Assembly: GCA_004020545.1 (NCBI GenBank)
Contig: SAQE01000041.1
Location: forward strand, 1 to 54,167
Reading direction: 5' to 3'
From: Mesorhizobium sp.
Lineage (GTDB): Bacteria > Pseudomonadota > Alphaproteobacteria > Rhizobiales > Rhizobiaceae
Length of the DNA stretch: 54,167 bases
A program made the position numbers and the translations under genes. Position 1 is the first letter of the stretch. Each line of letters starts with the position of its first letter. The notes beneath the pieces were generated by a model. It was not told the origin of the DNA and searched no databases. It saw nothing but the letters and a program-made list of their open reading frames with translations. This document shows, piece after piece, positions 33,533 to 41,935 of this stretch.

Positions 33533-34395
33533 CAGGCTTCCTCCGCGCTGACTGTGTCCTGCGGGAAGGAGAACCTGGCCCAGGCGGGAATCGCGAGCGT
33601 CACCGGGACGTTTCCGGCCACGATCTTTTCGCCCGCGTCGGATGCCGCCTTGACGCGATCGATACGGGCGATGGCGAGGCCGGTCCTGCCGTTGACCGAG
33701 CCGAGCGCACCGACAGGCCGGCCGCCGACGGTGAGCTCGGTGCCTGAAGCGGGCAGGGCGCTTTCGGCGGAGGCGATCAGCACGCGGCGCCGCGCGGTGC
33801 CGCGATGCTGCATGCGCGAAACCACTTCCTGGCCGACATAGCAGCCTTTCTTGAAGCCGACGCCGCCGGTCTCGTCGAGCAGAACGTCATGCGGGAAAGC
33901 ATCGCCGAGCTGGTAGTCGGAACCGCTTTCGGCGATGCCATTGGCGATGCGCAGGGTCCGCCACGCCTCGGCATCGCCGCCGTCCCGTGCTGCGCCGTCA
34001 TAGGCGCGGCGCACTGCCACATCGCGGAAGCGGGTATCGGCAAGCGCCGTTGAATCAGAATATGAGGCGGTTGCATCGTCGCCCCACACGACCGTGACAA
34101 GCGATTGATCCTGCTTGACAATCTCGGCTTTTGCCCTGAGCCGGTAAAGCATCAGGCGGCGCACGAAATCGTCCGCGATATCGGCCCGGCATTCCAGCCG
34201 GAAGCCGTTTTCGCCGGCGCGCGAGATCAGGAAGTCGAACAGGATCTTGCCCTGCGGCGAAAGCAGCGCGCCGGGCTTCGCCTCGCCAGCGCCGAGCATT
34301 TCGAGATCGGTGGTGAGGATGTTCTGCAGGAAATGCTCGGCATCCGGGCCGGACACGGAAATGAGCGCGCGGTCTTTCAGCAGGGCAAAGGGCAT
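33532..34395 (-). CDS. ygfZ: Folate-binding protein YgfZ
   Basis: YgfZ is a tetrahydrofolate-binding protein of the GcvT family that helps maintain iron-sulphur enzymes. The 287-residue product has the signature KGCYVGQEVVSRMQHRG near residue 175. The N-terminal LKDRALISVSGPDAEHFLQNILTTD matches the family. I use the ATG at 34395 (MPFALLKDR); the longer form from 34422 adds only a poor leader. It is upstream of the HD gene, with a TGATG overlap, and divergent from the dihydroorotase gene. Confidence 0.92.
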   Translation of the reverse strand: MPFALLKDRALISVSGPDAEHFLQNILTTDLEMLGAGEAKPGALLSPQGKILFDFLISRAGENGFRLECRADIADDFVRRLMLYRLRAKAEIVKQDQSLVTVVWGDDATASYSDSTALADTRFRDVAVRRAYDGAARDGGDAEAWRTLRIANGIAESGSDYQLGDAFPHDVLLDETGGVGFKKGCYVGQEVVSRMQHRGTARRRVLIASAESALPASGTELTVGGRPVGALGSVNGRTGLAIARIDRVKAASDAGEKIVAGNVPVTLAIPAWARFSFPQDTVSAEEA

Positions 34396-34479
34396 AAGCG
34401 TGGAGTCAGCCTGGTCTTGCAAATATGATGGTCATTACGTAAGCCGGCCACACTCCCCTCGCAAGAGATTGGACCTGCC

Positions 34480-35811
34480 ATGGCAAGCACCTTCGACCTC
34501 ATCCTGACAGGCGGCACGGTGGTCAACCATGACGGCGAAGGCCGGCGCGATGTCGGCGTGCGGGCAGGGCGCATCGCCGCGATAGGCGATCTCGGCCAGG
34601 CATCGGCCGGCGAGATGATCGACTGCAAGGGCTTGCACATCCTGCCCGGCGTCGTCGACAGCCAGGTGCATTTCCGCGAGCCGGGGCTGGAGCACAAGGA
34701 AGATCTGGAAACCGGCTCCCGCGCGGCGGTGCTGGGCGGCGTCACCGCCGTCTTCGAAATGCCCAACACCAATCCGTTGACCACGAGCGAGGCGGCCCTG
34801 GCCTACAAGGTGCGGCGCGCCACCGGCCGCATGCATTGCGACTTCGCCTTCTGGGTCGGCGGCACGCGCGACAATGCCGGCGATGTCGGCGAGCTGGAAA
34901 GGCTGCCTGGGGCCGCCGGCATCAAGGTGTTCATGGGCTCGTCGACCGGCGATCTGCTGGTCGAGGACGACGAAGGCGTCGCCTCGATCCTGAAAAACAC
35001 GCGGCGCCGCGCCGCTTTCCATTCGGAGGACGAGTTCCGCCTGCGCGAGCGGCTTGGGCTCCGCGTCGAGGGCGATCCATCGTCCCATCCGGTCTGGCGC
35101 GATGAGATCGCGGCGCTTCGCTGCACCGAGCGCCTGGTGCGCATCGCGAGACAGACACGCGCGCGCATCCATGTGCTGCACGTCTCGACGGCCGAGGAGA
35201 TCCTCTTCCTCGAACAGCACAAGGATGTCGCCACCTGCGAGGCGACGCCGCACCATCTGACGCTGACGGCGGACGATTATGCGCGGCTCGGCACGCTGAT
35301 CCAGATGAACCCGCCGGTGCGCGCGGCGCGCCACCGCGACGGCGTCTGGCACGGCATTTCGCAGGGCATCGTCGACGTGCTGGGCTCCGACCACGCGCCG
35401 CACACGCTGGCCGAGAAGGCAAAGCCCTATCCCGCCTCGCCGTCCGGCATGACCGGCGCGCAGACGCTGGTGCCGATCATGCTCGACCACGTCAACGCGG
35501 GCCGGCTCACCCTGCAGCGCTTCGTCGACCTCTCCAGCCACGGTCCGCATCGCATCTTCGGCATGGCGCGCAAGGGCCGCATCGCCGCCGGCTACGACGC
35601 CGATTTCACCGTCGTCGACCTCAAGCGGCGCGAGACCATCACCAACGCGCAGGCAGGCTCCAAGGCCGGCTGGACGCCCTATGACGGCAGGCAAGTCACC
35701 GGCTGGCCGGTCGGCACCATCGTGCGCGGCAACCGGGTGATGTGGGAGGGTGAGATCGTCACGTCCGGCCAGGGCAAGGCGGTGGAGTTTTCCGAGGCGC
35801 TGCCGGCCTAG
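34480..35811 (+). CDS. Dihydroorotase-like amidohydrolase
   Basis: A 443-residue class I dihydroorotase-family protein. PNTNPLTT, HVLHVSTAEEI, TPHHLTL and GSDHAPHT are family motifs, and the KVFMG lysine could be the carboxylated metal bridge. The first metal motif, usually DxHxHxR, reads DSQVHFREPG, with Gln in place of the first His. I recall the same change in other rhizobial members, so it is a lineage feature rather than decay. Annotation as PyrC is a family inference; activity is not certain. It is divergent from ygfZ. Confidence 0.85.
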   Translation: MASTFDLILTGGTVVNHDGEGRRDVGVRAGRIAAIGDLGQASAGEMIDCKGLHILPGVVDSQVHFREPGLEHKEDLETGSRAAVLGGVTAVFEMPNTNPLTTSEAALAYKVRRATGRMHCDFAFWVGGTRDNAGDVGELERLPGAAGIKVFMGSSTGDLLVEDDEGVASILKNTRRRAAFHSEDEFRLRERLGLRVEGDPSSHPVWRDEIAALRCTERLVRIARQTRARIHVLHVSTAEEILFLEQHKDVATCEATPHHLTLTADDYARLGTLIQMNPPVRAARHRDGVWHGISQGIVDVLGSDHAPHTLAEKAKPYPASPSGMTGAQTLVPIMLDHVNAGRLTLQRFVDLSSHGPHRIFGMARKGRIAAGYDADFTVVDLKRRETITNAQAGSKAGWTPYDGRQVTGWPVGTIVRGNRVMWEGEIVTSGQGKAVEFSEALPA

Positions 35812-35856
35812 GCCACGTTGGATTTCTTAAGCGCTCTGCACCATGTTTGCAGAACC

Positions 35857-36081
35857 ATGACCGCAAATATCGCGCCGATCGTTCCCGCAGAGTTCCCGCA
35901 GTTCCAGGTACTCGCCTGGAGCCGAGACGCGTCGCGTCCGATCCCTGCGGAAGAAGCATTTGCGCTTTACAAACGCAATTGGCGTTTTGTTGATCAAAAA
36001 AGCCTTACCGCGCGTGAAAAGCTGCTTATTAGGAAACTTGCTGACAAGTTCGGTCATGGCATCCTTTTGACCACCTCGTAA
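35857..36081 (+). CDS. Small conserved hypothetical protein
   Basis: A 74-residue soluble protein: MTANIAPIVPAEFPQFQVLAWSRDASRPIPAEEAFALYKRNWRFVD is followed by a basic helix (SLTAREKLLIRKLADKFG). I recall similar proteins in rhizobia beside nucleotidyltransferase genes, but no function is established. The ATG at 35857 is chosen; the TTG at 35818 is less likely. Just downstream, 36101-36235 may be a broken partner gene. Confidence 0.6.
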   Translation: MTANIAPIVPAEFPQFQVLAWSRDASRPIPAEEAFALYKRNWRFVDQKSLTAREKLLIRKLADKFGHGILLTTS

Positions 36082-36100
36082 GGTTTCGCTTCCTCTCTTC

Positions 36101-36235
36101 TTGGACGTCTTCCCGCAGCAAACAATCAAAGCCGGAACACCGCGAGTTGAGATCATGAAGGCGTTTGGAAAACCGGAACACAGGATCATTGCCGAAGCTC
36201 TCGGGCTGATGGACCGCGAGTTCCTGGCGGCCACC
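36101..36235 (+). pseudogene. Possible 5' remnant of the partner gene
   Basis: From TTG at 36101 a frame reads DVFPQQTIKAGTPRVEIMKAF and continues FGKPEHRIIAEALGLMDREFL. The composition is protein-like, unlike the rest of this frame, which beyond about 36235 is only the shadow of the leftward gene. I recall related openings in nucleotidyltransferase (AbiEii-type) genes beside homologues of the 74-residue protein. If so, the gene is cut after about 45 codons. This is a weak call from memory. Confidence 0.3.
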
Positions 36236-36250
36236 CATCGCTGGCGAACC

Positions 36251-37063
36251 TCAATCCCCGGCGACGAAGAACAGCCACTGGCCGGTGGGCGTGATGCCGA
36301 CGCGGTAGAAGATGTAGGCGCCGAACTGCTTCATGTCGTCATAGTCGCTTGCCGTGACGAGCTTGAACAGCTCGACGCGTTGCCTGGGATCGAGCTTGTC
36401 GAGCGGCAGCGCGAAGAAATATGGCCAGACATAGAGTTCCTGCGGTGTGCCGGTGTCGACATGGACATAGCCGGCGCTCAGCACCTCTTCCAGAATGGCG
36501 AGGATCTCCTGGCCGTCGCCGTCGCCGGAGAGCCCCTTGAGGAAGGTGATCGGATCGCCATCGATGTCGCCGAGCGACAGCTGCGTCATGGAATCGCCCG
36601 AGCCGATCAGCGACCTCAGCTTCTCGATGTCGCCGCTTTTGCAGGCCTCGATGATCTGCCCATGCATCCGCTTGACCGGTTCGGGCAGCTTGTCGAGGTC
36701 GTAGACGACGGCGGGCGGCGGTGCGTCCGGATCGGCGCGCGGGCTGGTGACGCCGCCGCTGCCGGGGGGAGCGTCAGGCTCGCTCTTGTTTTTGCCGTCG
36801 GCCGGCTGGTTGTTGCCGGAGGGTTTCGTGCCGAGCGGGTCCGGTATCGGCACGGTCGTATCCGGCGCGGCCGTATCGTCGTTGGCGGGCGGCGTGACCG
36901 GCGAAGGCAAATCCTGACGCTGGATCTCGCTCAGCGCATGGGAAGGGGTGCTGGCGAGGCACAAGCCCACTGGAAGGACCAGGCAGAACGCGACGATCCA
37001 CATGCCGACGGTCCAGGCGTGCGGCCGGCCTGCCAACGAAAATCTCACCCCTTGCCTCTCCAT
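36251..37063 (-). CDS. Conserved hypothetical exported protein
   Basis: A 270-residue protein with an N-terminal hydrophobic helix (about residues 18-42, ending near SHALSEI) that may be a signal peptide or anchor. A long Pro/Asp/Ala-rich linker (about 50-118) leads to a C-terminal domain that starts near VYDLDKLPEPVKRMHGQIIEACKSGDIEKLRSL and ends FYRVGITPTGQWLFFVAGD. I recognise it as a conserved rhizobial protein of unknown function. The start at 37063 is the only suitable ATG. Confidence 0.75.
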   Translation of the reverse strand: MERQGVRFSLAGRPHAWTVGMWIVAFCLVLPVGLCLASTPSHALSEIQRQDLPSPVTPPANDDTAAPDTTVPIPDPLGTKPSGNNQPADGKNKSEPDAPPGSGGVTSPRADPDAPPPAVVYDLDKLPEPVKRMHGQIIEACKSGDIEKLRSLIGSGDSMTQLSLGDIDGDPITFLKGLSGDGDGQEILAILEEVLSAGYVHVDTGTPQELYVWPYFFALPLDKLDPRQRVELFKLVTASDYDDMKQFGAYIFYRVGITPTGQWLFFVAGD

Positions 37064-37171
37064 GGTTCCCGGGCTCGCTCGGTCCGGACAGCGCTTGAGC
37101 TGTTAAGGCACCCAGGCATCATGCCCAAATGGCGCGTCGCCGTCAAAAGCCGCTGTTAGAAAGCGGGCGGC

Positions 37172-37429
37172 CTAGTGCTTGGGCCGCTCCGGCTCGAAGG
37201 CGCCGGAGATCACCTTTTCGCGCATGCGGTCGAGCAGGGCCAGCGCCGAGGTCTCGCCATTGGCGCGCAGCATTTCGCCAAACGCGGTTTCGAGGGCGGC
37301 TTCGGCGATGATCTCGGGCTCGATGCCAGCCGACAATCCCTCAGCCCAGGCTTCGCTGTGGCTCTCCACGGCGGTCAGGCGCTTTTCTTCCCTGACCAAC
37401 GCGTCGATGTCGCTGACACCATGTTCCAT
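37172..37429 (-). CDS. Small hypothetical protein, helical
   Basis: An 85-residue, acidic, mostly helical protein (MEHGVSDIDALVREEKRLTAVESHSEAWAEGLSAGIEPEIIAEAALETAF...). The ATG at 37429 has AAGGTGG upstream and is better than the longer form from 37492. Function is unknown. An imperfect inverted repeat at 37514-37547 and a cleaner one at 37665-37682 lie upstream and may control it. Confidence 0.65.
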   Translation of the reverse strand: MEHGVSDIDALVREEKRLTAVESHSEAWAEGLSAGIEPEIIAEAALETAFGEMLRANGETSALALLDRMREKVISGAFEPERPKH

Positions 37430-37513
37430 TGCGATGTCCACCTTTTTCAAGCGGCGATCCGGCGAGAGATCGGGCTTGACCTTCCAGTTCATTCGCAGCC
37501 TTGGATAAGTGAT

Positions 37514-37547
37514 TGTAAATACGACATTTTTGCGGTCGTAATCTACA
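37514..37547. promoter_or_regulatory. Imperfect inverted repeat TGTAAATACGAC / GTCGTAATCTACA
   Basis: The two arms (37514-37525 and 37535-37547) face each other across a 9-nt T-rich loop, with one mismatch and one extra base. The element lies about 85-118 bp upstream of the 85-residue gene and may be an operator or an RNA hairpin. Confidence 0.35.
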
Positions 37548-37664
37548 TTTCGAGCAAGGCTGCACTCAATCCGTTCCGAAGCTTAGCCGATTAGACCGGC
37601 TTGCGGCATCAAAACCTTCAGTTTGAGTTAATTCCGCAATTGTGCGCTAACGTTTCATTAACAT

Positions 37665-37682
37665 TGTTGCACAAGCGCAACA
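37665..37682. promoter_or_regulatory. Perfect palindrome TGTTGC-N6-GCAACA
   Basis: TGTTGC (37665-37670) and GCAACA (37677-37682) are perfect inverted repeats around ACAAGC, an 18-bp dyad in A/T-rich sequence. Its size suits a dimeric regulator, which is not identified. Confidence 0.4.
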
Positions 37683-37786
37683 TATCATTGCACCAAGGCG
37701 CAGCCGGACACAATAAGGCGCGTCACATTGGGGCCAGTTCCCGGTGGATTATGCGCAAACCGGATTGGCCGCGATTGGCGCCGGCC

Positions 37787-38164
37787 TCAATTCCCGTAGC
37801 GGGAAGCGATGTCGCGCGACAGCGTCTCGCCTTCCTTCATGTAGCGGGCAATAGCCTCGGTCGCCGAGGGCGTGCATTGCGTATAGGTGCCGCTGAAGGA
37901 GCGGTAGCCGCGGTTAAAGGAGGCGATGAAGCGGGCGCGCCGCTCGGGATCGGGGTTTTCCGACTCGAGCAGCTTTTCCATCTCGACCCGCCACTGGTCG
38001 CCCTTCTCGCCGCACAGATTGCGCAGGAAATGCAGCGACCCGAGCACCTCGGCGAGCCGCATCAGCCCGGGCTCGAACGGCGCCTCCGCCGCAAGTGTCG
38101 GCCGCGCCGTGACGGTCATGCTGAAGGCGAGGCACGCGGCGAGGAGAGGTGAGGCGCGGGTCAT
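37787..38164 (-). CDS. TIGR02301 family exported protein
   Basis: A 125-residue protein with a signal peptide (MTRASPLLAACLAFSMTVTARPTLA). The mature part, with LMRLAEVLGSLHFLRNLCG, FIASFNRGYRSFSGTY and CTPSATEAIARYM, fits the TIGR02301 family of alphaproteobacterial secreted proteins. Two conserved cysteines may form a disulphide. Function is unknown. The Nudix gene upstream is 63 bp away on the same strand. Confidence 0.8.
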   Translation of the reverse strand: MTRASPLLAACLAFSMTVTARPTLAAEAPFEPGLMRLAEVLGSLHFLRNLCGEKGDQWRVEMEKLLESENPDPERRARFIASFNRGYRSFSGTYTQCTPSATEAIARYMKEGETLSRDIASRYGN

Positions 38165-38227
38165 CAGGGCCTTGGCGTGAGAGAGCTAAGGCTTTGTGAC
38201 GAAACATTTTGTCGCCTGCAAGGCGAT

Positions 38228-38662
38228 TTATGAGAGTTGCCGCCCGTTGTCTTGCACGGGCCCCAGCAATTCCTCGGCCACCTCGAACACATCGCCCGCC
38301 AGCGGCATCGCCGCCATTTCCGCCAGCGTGTAGAAGGCCGCCGTCTCGGCGTCGTCGCTCGCCACCGGCTCGCCGCCGGCATAGCCCGCGCCGAACACCG
38401 TCAGCAGATAGTCGACGGCATGGTTTTCGCCACGGCCGTCGATATGGATGTCGCGCAGCGGCCGGTAATCCCCGGCCTCGAGCCCGGTTTCCTCTTTGAG
38501 TTCCCGCGCTGCGGCTTGCGCCAGCGTCTCGCCCGGCTCGACCTTGCCGCCGGGATAGGCGTAGAGCCCTTGCGAGGGCGCCCGCGCCCGCTTGACCAGC
38601 AGCACCGTCTTGCCGCGCACGACGGCGACGGAGACGGCGGGAATGATCTTGCGTGCTTCCAT
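38228..38662 (-). CDS. Nudix hydrolase (ADP-ribose or MutT-like)
   Basis: A 144-residue Nudix enzyme. The box begins in GGKVEPGETLAQAAARELK and continues EETGLEAG, with all metal-binding glutamates. The opening AVSVAVVRGKTVLLVKRARAPSQG matches rhizobial ADP-ribose pyrophosphatase-like proteins. It probably hydrolyses a nucleoside diphosphate derivative. A palindromic repeat lies upstream at 38762-38830, outside the gene. Confidence 0.88.
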   Translation of the reverse strand: MEARKIIPAVSVAVVRGKTVLLVKRARAPSQGLYAYPGGKVEPGETLAQAAARELKEETGLEAGDYRPLRDIHIDGRGENHAVDYLLTVFGAGYAGGEPVASDDAETAAFYTLAEMAAMPLAGDVFEVAEELLGPVQDNGRQLS

Positions 38663-38761
38663 TGGAATGCTGAGTGCAACCTTTTGTGGACCGACCGGCT
38701 AGGCTCAGCTTTAGCGGTTGCAAGAGCAAGGTTCCATCGCCACCTTCGAGAAAAGTCCCAG

Positions 38762-38830
38762 AGCATGATCCCGAAAAGTGCGCAGCGGTTTTTGCTTCGC
38801 TGACCTTCGGTTCGGAAAAGATCATGCTCA
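38762..38830. repeat. Interspersed palindromic repeat, copy 3
   Basis: gagcatgat (38762-38770) and atcatgctc (38822-38830) are perfect arms. The interior carries cccgaaaagtgcgcagcgg, sharing the gtgcg-agcgg core with copies 1 and 4, and an extra 20-25 bp in the right half disturbs the inner pairing. It lies in the divergent gap between the Nudix gene and the YedK gene. Confidence 0.85.
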
Positions 38831-38860
38831 AAGAAGAATTCAAATCGACGAGCCGAGTTC

Positions 38861-39622
38861 ATGTGCGGACGCTTTGCCCTGACCGCCACGCCGGACCAGA
38901 CCGCTGCCTTGCTGGGCCTGGCGGAGCTGGAGGAATTTCCGGCCCGCTATAACATCGCCCCGACCCAGCCGGTGCTGATGGCGCTCGCCGGCCCGCCGCG
39001 CGCGCCGGGCTCCAACCTGCCGGATCGCCAGGCGATACTGGTGCGCTGGGGCATGATCCCGGCCTGGGTCAAGGACACCAGGGCGTTTCCGCTGCTCTTC
39101 AATGCCCGTTCGGAAGGGGTGCTGGAAAAGGCTTCGTTCAAGACCGCGATGCGCCATCGCCGCGCGTTGGTGCCGGCCTCCGGCTTCTACGAATGGCAGC
39201 AGTCGGGCAGCGCCAAGGGCCAGCCTTACTGGATCAGGCCGCGGCGGGGCGGGGTGATCGCCTTCGCCGGCCTTGTCGAGACCTATGCCGAGCCCGGCGG
39301 CTCCGAGATGGATACGGGCGCGATCCTGACGACGCATGCCAACACCGGCATCGCCCATATCCACGACCGCATGCCGGTGGTGATCGAGGAGCGCGATTTC
39401 GCCCGCTGGCTGGATTGCCGCACGCAGGAGCCGCGCGACGTGCTCGACCTCCTGAAACCCGCCGAACCCGATTTCTTCGAGGCAATTGCGGTTTCCGACC
39501 TTGTCAACAAGGTCGCCAACACCGGGCCGGAGATTCAGGAGCGGGGCATCGTCGGCGAGCGGCCCGAGAAGGTCAGGCGCCAGAAACCCGGCGCGGACGA
39601 AAACCAGATGACCCTGTTCTAG
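38861..39622 (+). CDS. YedK/HMCES (SRAP) abasic-site protein
   Basis: A 253-residue SRAP protein that crosslinks to abasic sites in single-stranded DNA. The catalytic Cys is residue 2 (MCGRFALT), RYNIAPTQ and LLFNARSE are family motifs, GFYEWQQ carries the conserved Glu, and HDRMPVVI the His. The Cys must be exposed by removal of Met1, so the start at 38861 is required. The C-terminal extension (EKVRRQKPGADENQMTLF) ends with a QxxLF-type sequence resembling a sliding-clamp-binding motif, which is an inference. Confidence 0.93.
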   Translation: MCGRFALTATPDQTAALLGLAELEEFPARYNIAPTQPVLMALAGPPRAPGSNLPDRQAILVRWGMIPAWVKDTRAFPLLFNARSEGVLEKASFKTAMRHRRALVPASGFYEWQQSGSAKGQPYWIRPRRGGVIAFAGLVETYAEPGGSEMDTGAILTTHANTGIAHIHDRMPVVIEERDFARWLDCRTQEPRDVLDLLKPAEPDFFEAIAVSDLVNKVANTGPEIQERGIVGERPEKVRRQKPGADENQMTLF

Positions 39623-39722
39623 AGAGGCTCGCTCTTGGCGTCTGCCTCGGTTCCGGGCGCGCATTGGCGTCGCCCTCATCGCCGGCCCCCCATCATCAGG
39701 GACCGCGCCGGTCGTGCCTTTT

Positions 39723-39878
39723 TCAGGCGGCGCGCGGCGAAACGATCTTCTGCGCCGGCTTCTTCTTCTTCGCGGTGTGAAGAAGGGCTGCGACGATGGC
39801 TGCCGGGCCGATCGCGCGGTAGTGCTTGGTGAGCGGCTGTTGCGCCGGTCGGCTCTGTTCTTGCTTGCTTCGGGGCAT
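39723..39878 (-). CDS. Small basic conserved protein
   Basis: A 51-residue basic protein beginning MPRSKQEQSRPAQQPLTKHYRAIG and ending PAAIVAALLHTAKKKKPAQKIVSPRAA. I recall similar short proteins (KHYRAIGPAA) in other rhizobia. The ATG at 39878 follows a weak GGGAAGAG. One short hydrophobic patch (AIVAALL) is too short for a membrane span. Function unknown. Confidence 0.5.
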   Translation of the reverse strand: MPRSKQEQSRPAQQPLTKHYRAIGPAAIVAALLHTAKKKKPAQKIVSPRAA

Positions 39879-40270
39879 TGTTCTCTTCCCTGGTAGTGTT
39901 TTCGTGTCCGCGTTTGATGGGTCGATTCGGACCAAATCGTGACGCCTGGGCGGTCTAGCCGGCGAATGTTTCATCACTGTGCCGACATGTTTAATAAAAT
40001 GTTTCGGCCCGTCTTTACCTGTGATCCAACGACATGTTTCCGGAACAGCGCGACTTGACGGCAACACCGGCGGGCGCGATAAAGCCGCCCATGAAAACGT
40101 CTTTCGCCATTTGTGGCATTTGCATTATTGGCTAGCTTCGCGCTGGTCCGGACGTTTTCGCCTTATCTTTCCCCAGATTGGACAAACGCCCCGGCCAGCA
40201 GGCTGGAGCCCGATTTGCGTCCTCTGCGCAAAGAAGGCTCCGACCATTCTAGGGGATCGGAAGGGCACGC
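39879..40270. other. Intergenic region upstream of cysS
   Basis: This 392-bp stretch has no supported gene. It contains an imperfect hairpin at 39981-40007 (GCCGACAT facing ATGTTTCGGC across an A/T-rich loop), a TGTTTCCGGAACA near-palindrome around 40034-40046 and a candidate promoter. Nothing resembling a T-box leader was recognised. Confidence 0.5.
40054..40082 (+). promoter_or_regulatory. Candidate sigma-70-type promoter of cysS
   Basis: CTTGAC (40054-40059), 17 nt and CGATAA (40077-40082) lie about 190 bp upstream of cysS. The -35 is a perfect alphaproteobacterial match; the -10 is moderate. Confidence 0.4.
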
Positions 40271-41722
40271 ATGTCTGACGCATCGAAAGGCCTCAGCCTC
40301 TACAACACGCTAACGCGGGCGAAGGAGCGTTTCGTTCCGATCGATCCGAAAAATGTGCGCATGTATGTCTGCGGCCCGACCGTCTACGACTTTGCCCATA
40401 TCGGCAATGCGCGACCGGCGATCGTCTTCGACGTGCTGTTCCGTTTGCTGCGCCAACTCTATGGCCAGCAGCACGTCACGTATGTGCGCAACATCACGGA
40501 TGTCGACGACAAGATCAACGCCAGGGCGCTCCGCGATTTCGGCGACGAGATCGCGGCCGGAAAGCTCTCGCTGAACGATGCCATCCGCAAGGTCACCGAA
40601 AAGACCGCCGATCAGTACCACCGGGACGTCGCCGCGCTCGGCTGCCTGGAGCCGACCTACGAGCCGCGGGCGACGGAGTTCGTCGCACCCCGCGCCGACG
40701 GCAAGGCCGACATGCTGTCACTGATCGCGCAACTGATCGCGCGCGGCCATGCCTATGTCGCCGGCGGCGAGGTGCTGTTCGACACTGCCTCGATGCCGGA
40801 CTATGGCGAACTGTCGAAGCGCAATCTCGACGAGCAGCAGGCCGGCGCCCGCATCGCTGTCGATGCGCACAAGAAGAACCCCGGCGATTTCGTGCTGTGG
40901 AAACTGTCCATGCCGGAAGAGCCCGGCTGGGAAAGTCCTTGGGGCAGGGGCCGCCCGGGCTGGCACATCGAGTGCTCGGCAATGTCGGCCGCCTATCTCG
41001 GCGAGGTCTTCGACATCCATGGCGGCGGCCTCGACCTGATCTTCCCGCACCACGAGAACGAGATCGCCCAGTCGCGCTGCGCCCACGGCACCAAGGTCAT
41101 GGCCAATGTGTGGATGCACAACGGCTTCCTGCAGGTCGAGGGCCAGAAGATGTCGAAGAGCCTCGGCAATTTCTATTCGATCCACGAACTGCTGGAGACG
41201 AAAACCTTCGGCGGTCGCACCTGGCCGGGCGAGGTGCTGCGGCTGGCGATGCTGATGACGCATTACCGCGAGCCGATCGACTTCTCCGTGCGCAAGCTGG
41301 AGGAAGCCGAGAACACGCTGCGCAAATGGAAGCGCGCCGCGGACCTTGCGCCTACGGCGGCAAAGGAGCTGCCGGCCGATGTCGTGGAAGCGCTGTCCGA
41401 CGACCTCGCCACCTACGCCGCCTTCCAGCGGCTGACGCAGCTTGCCGGCGAGGCGATCGAGTTCAGCGGCGATGGCGGGAACGGTGCCGCCGCTTCGCTG
41501 AAGGCGGCGCTGGCCTTTCTCGGCTTCGACACCGGCGCGGCCAAGGTGGACGAAGCGGCGATCGCCAAGGCGATCGCCAAGCGCCTGGGGTTCATCGCCG
41601 CCAAGAATTGGGCCGAAGGTGACCGCATCCGTGACGAGCTGCTGGCGCAGGGCGTGCAGCTCAAGGACGGCAAGGATCCCGCCACCGGCCAGCGCGTGAC
41701 CACCTGGGAGATCAAGCGGTGA
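40271..41722 (+). CDS. cysS: Cysteinyl-tRNA synthetase
   Basis: CysS charges tRNA-Cys. The 483-residue class I synthetase has the HIGH-type motif [24 protein letters not shown] and zinc-binding residues in [15 protein letters not shown] and HHENEIAQS. The C-terminal helical part (about 370-483) is standard, with the short tail [15 protein letters not shown]. The length fits the family. It is followed by a long inverted repeat, not by a gene in an operon. Confidence 0.97.
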   Translation: MSDASKGLSLYNTLTRAKERFVPIDPKNVRMYVCGPTVYDFAHIGNARPAIVFDVLFRLLRQLYGQQHVTYVRNITDVDDKINARALRDFGDEIAAGKLSLNDAIRKVTEKTADQYHRDVAALGCLEPTYEPRATEFVAPRADGKADMLSLIAQLIARGHAYVAGGEVLFDTASMPDYGELSKRNLDEQQAGARIAVDAHKKNPGDFVLWKLSMPEEPGWESPWGRGRPGWHIECSAMSAAYLGEVFDIHGGGLDLIFPHHENEIAQSRCAHGTKVMANVWMHNGFLQVEGQKMSKSLGNFYSIHELLETKTFGGRTWPGEVLRLAMLMTHYREPIDFSVRKLEEAENTLRKWKRAADLAPTAAKELPADVVEALSDDLATYAAFQRLTQLAGEAIEFSGDGGNGAAASLKAALAFLGFDTGAAKVDEAAIAKAIAKRLGFIAAKNWAEGDRIRDELLAQGVQLKDGKDPATGQRVTTWEIKR

Positions 41723-41752
41723 GGGTCGTGGATATCACGGTAGGAACGGAGA

Positions 41753-41935
41753 GGTCATCGCGAGGCGCCCCCCTCTGTCCTGCCGGACATCTCCCCCTCA
41801 AGGGGGGAGATTGGACGTCACTTCGGCTTTCGCCAATCGCCGATGTTGAACATTGGGCGCCGTCGGCGAAATGGCCGATCTCCCCCTAGAGGGGGAGATG
41901 TCCGGCAGGACAGAGGGGGGCGCCTTGCGATGACC
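41753..41935. repeat. Long inverted repeat A (183 bp)
   Basis: The left arm (about 41753-41811) and right arm (about 41878-41935) are near-perfect inverted copies: both begin ggtcatcgc and continue with aggcgcccccctctgtcc. Each arm holds its own ctcccc/gggg hairpin. The outer 15 bp of the right arm contain the ATG of the DUF559 gene (41930). The inside (41812-41877) is non-coding. It lies between cysS and DUF559. Confidence 0.92.

Larger units (their letters stand above)
37430..37786. other. A/T-richer intergenic region with palindromes
   Basis: This 357-bp stretch is clearly lower in G+C than its surroundings, especially at 37500-37560 and 37620-37690. It has no supported gene. It contains two inverted repeats (listed separately) and is likely the promoter region of the leftward 85-residue gene. 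Confidence 0.55.

Noticed and set aside
40260-40313. A T-box or other tRNA-sensing leader at cysS
   Set aside because: No T-box sequence or specifier-loop structure was found; such leaders are rare in alphaproteobacteria.
41753-41935. A complete insertion sequence or transposon
   Set aside because: No transposase and no clear target-site duplication; DUF559 is not a known transposase.
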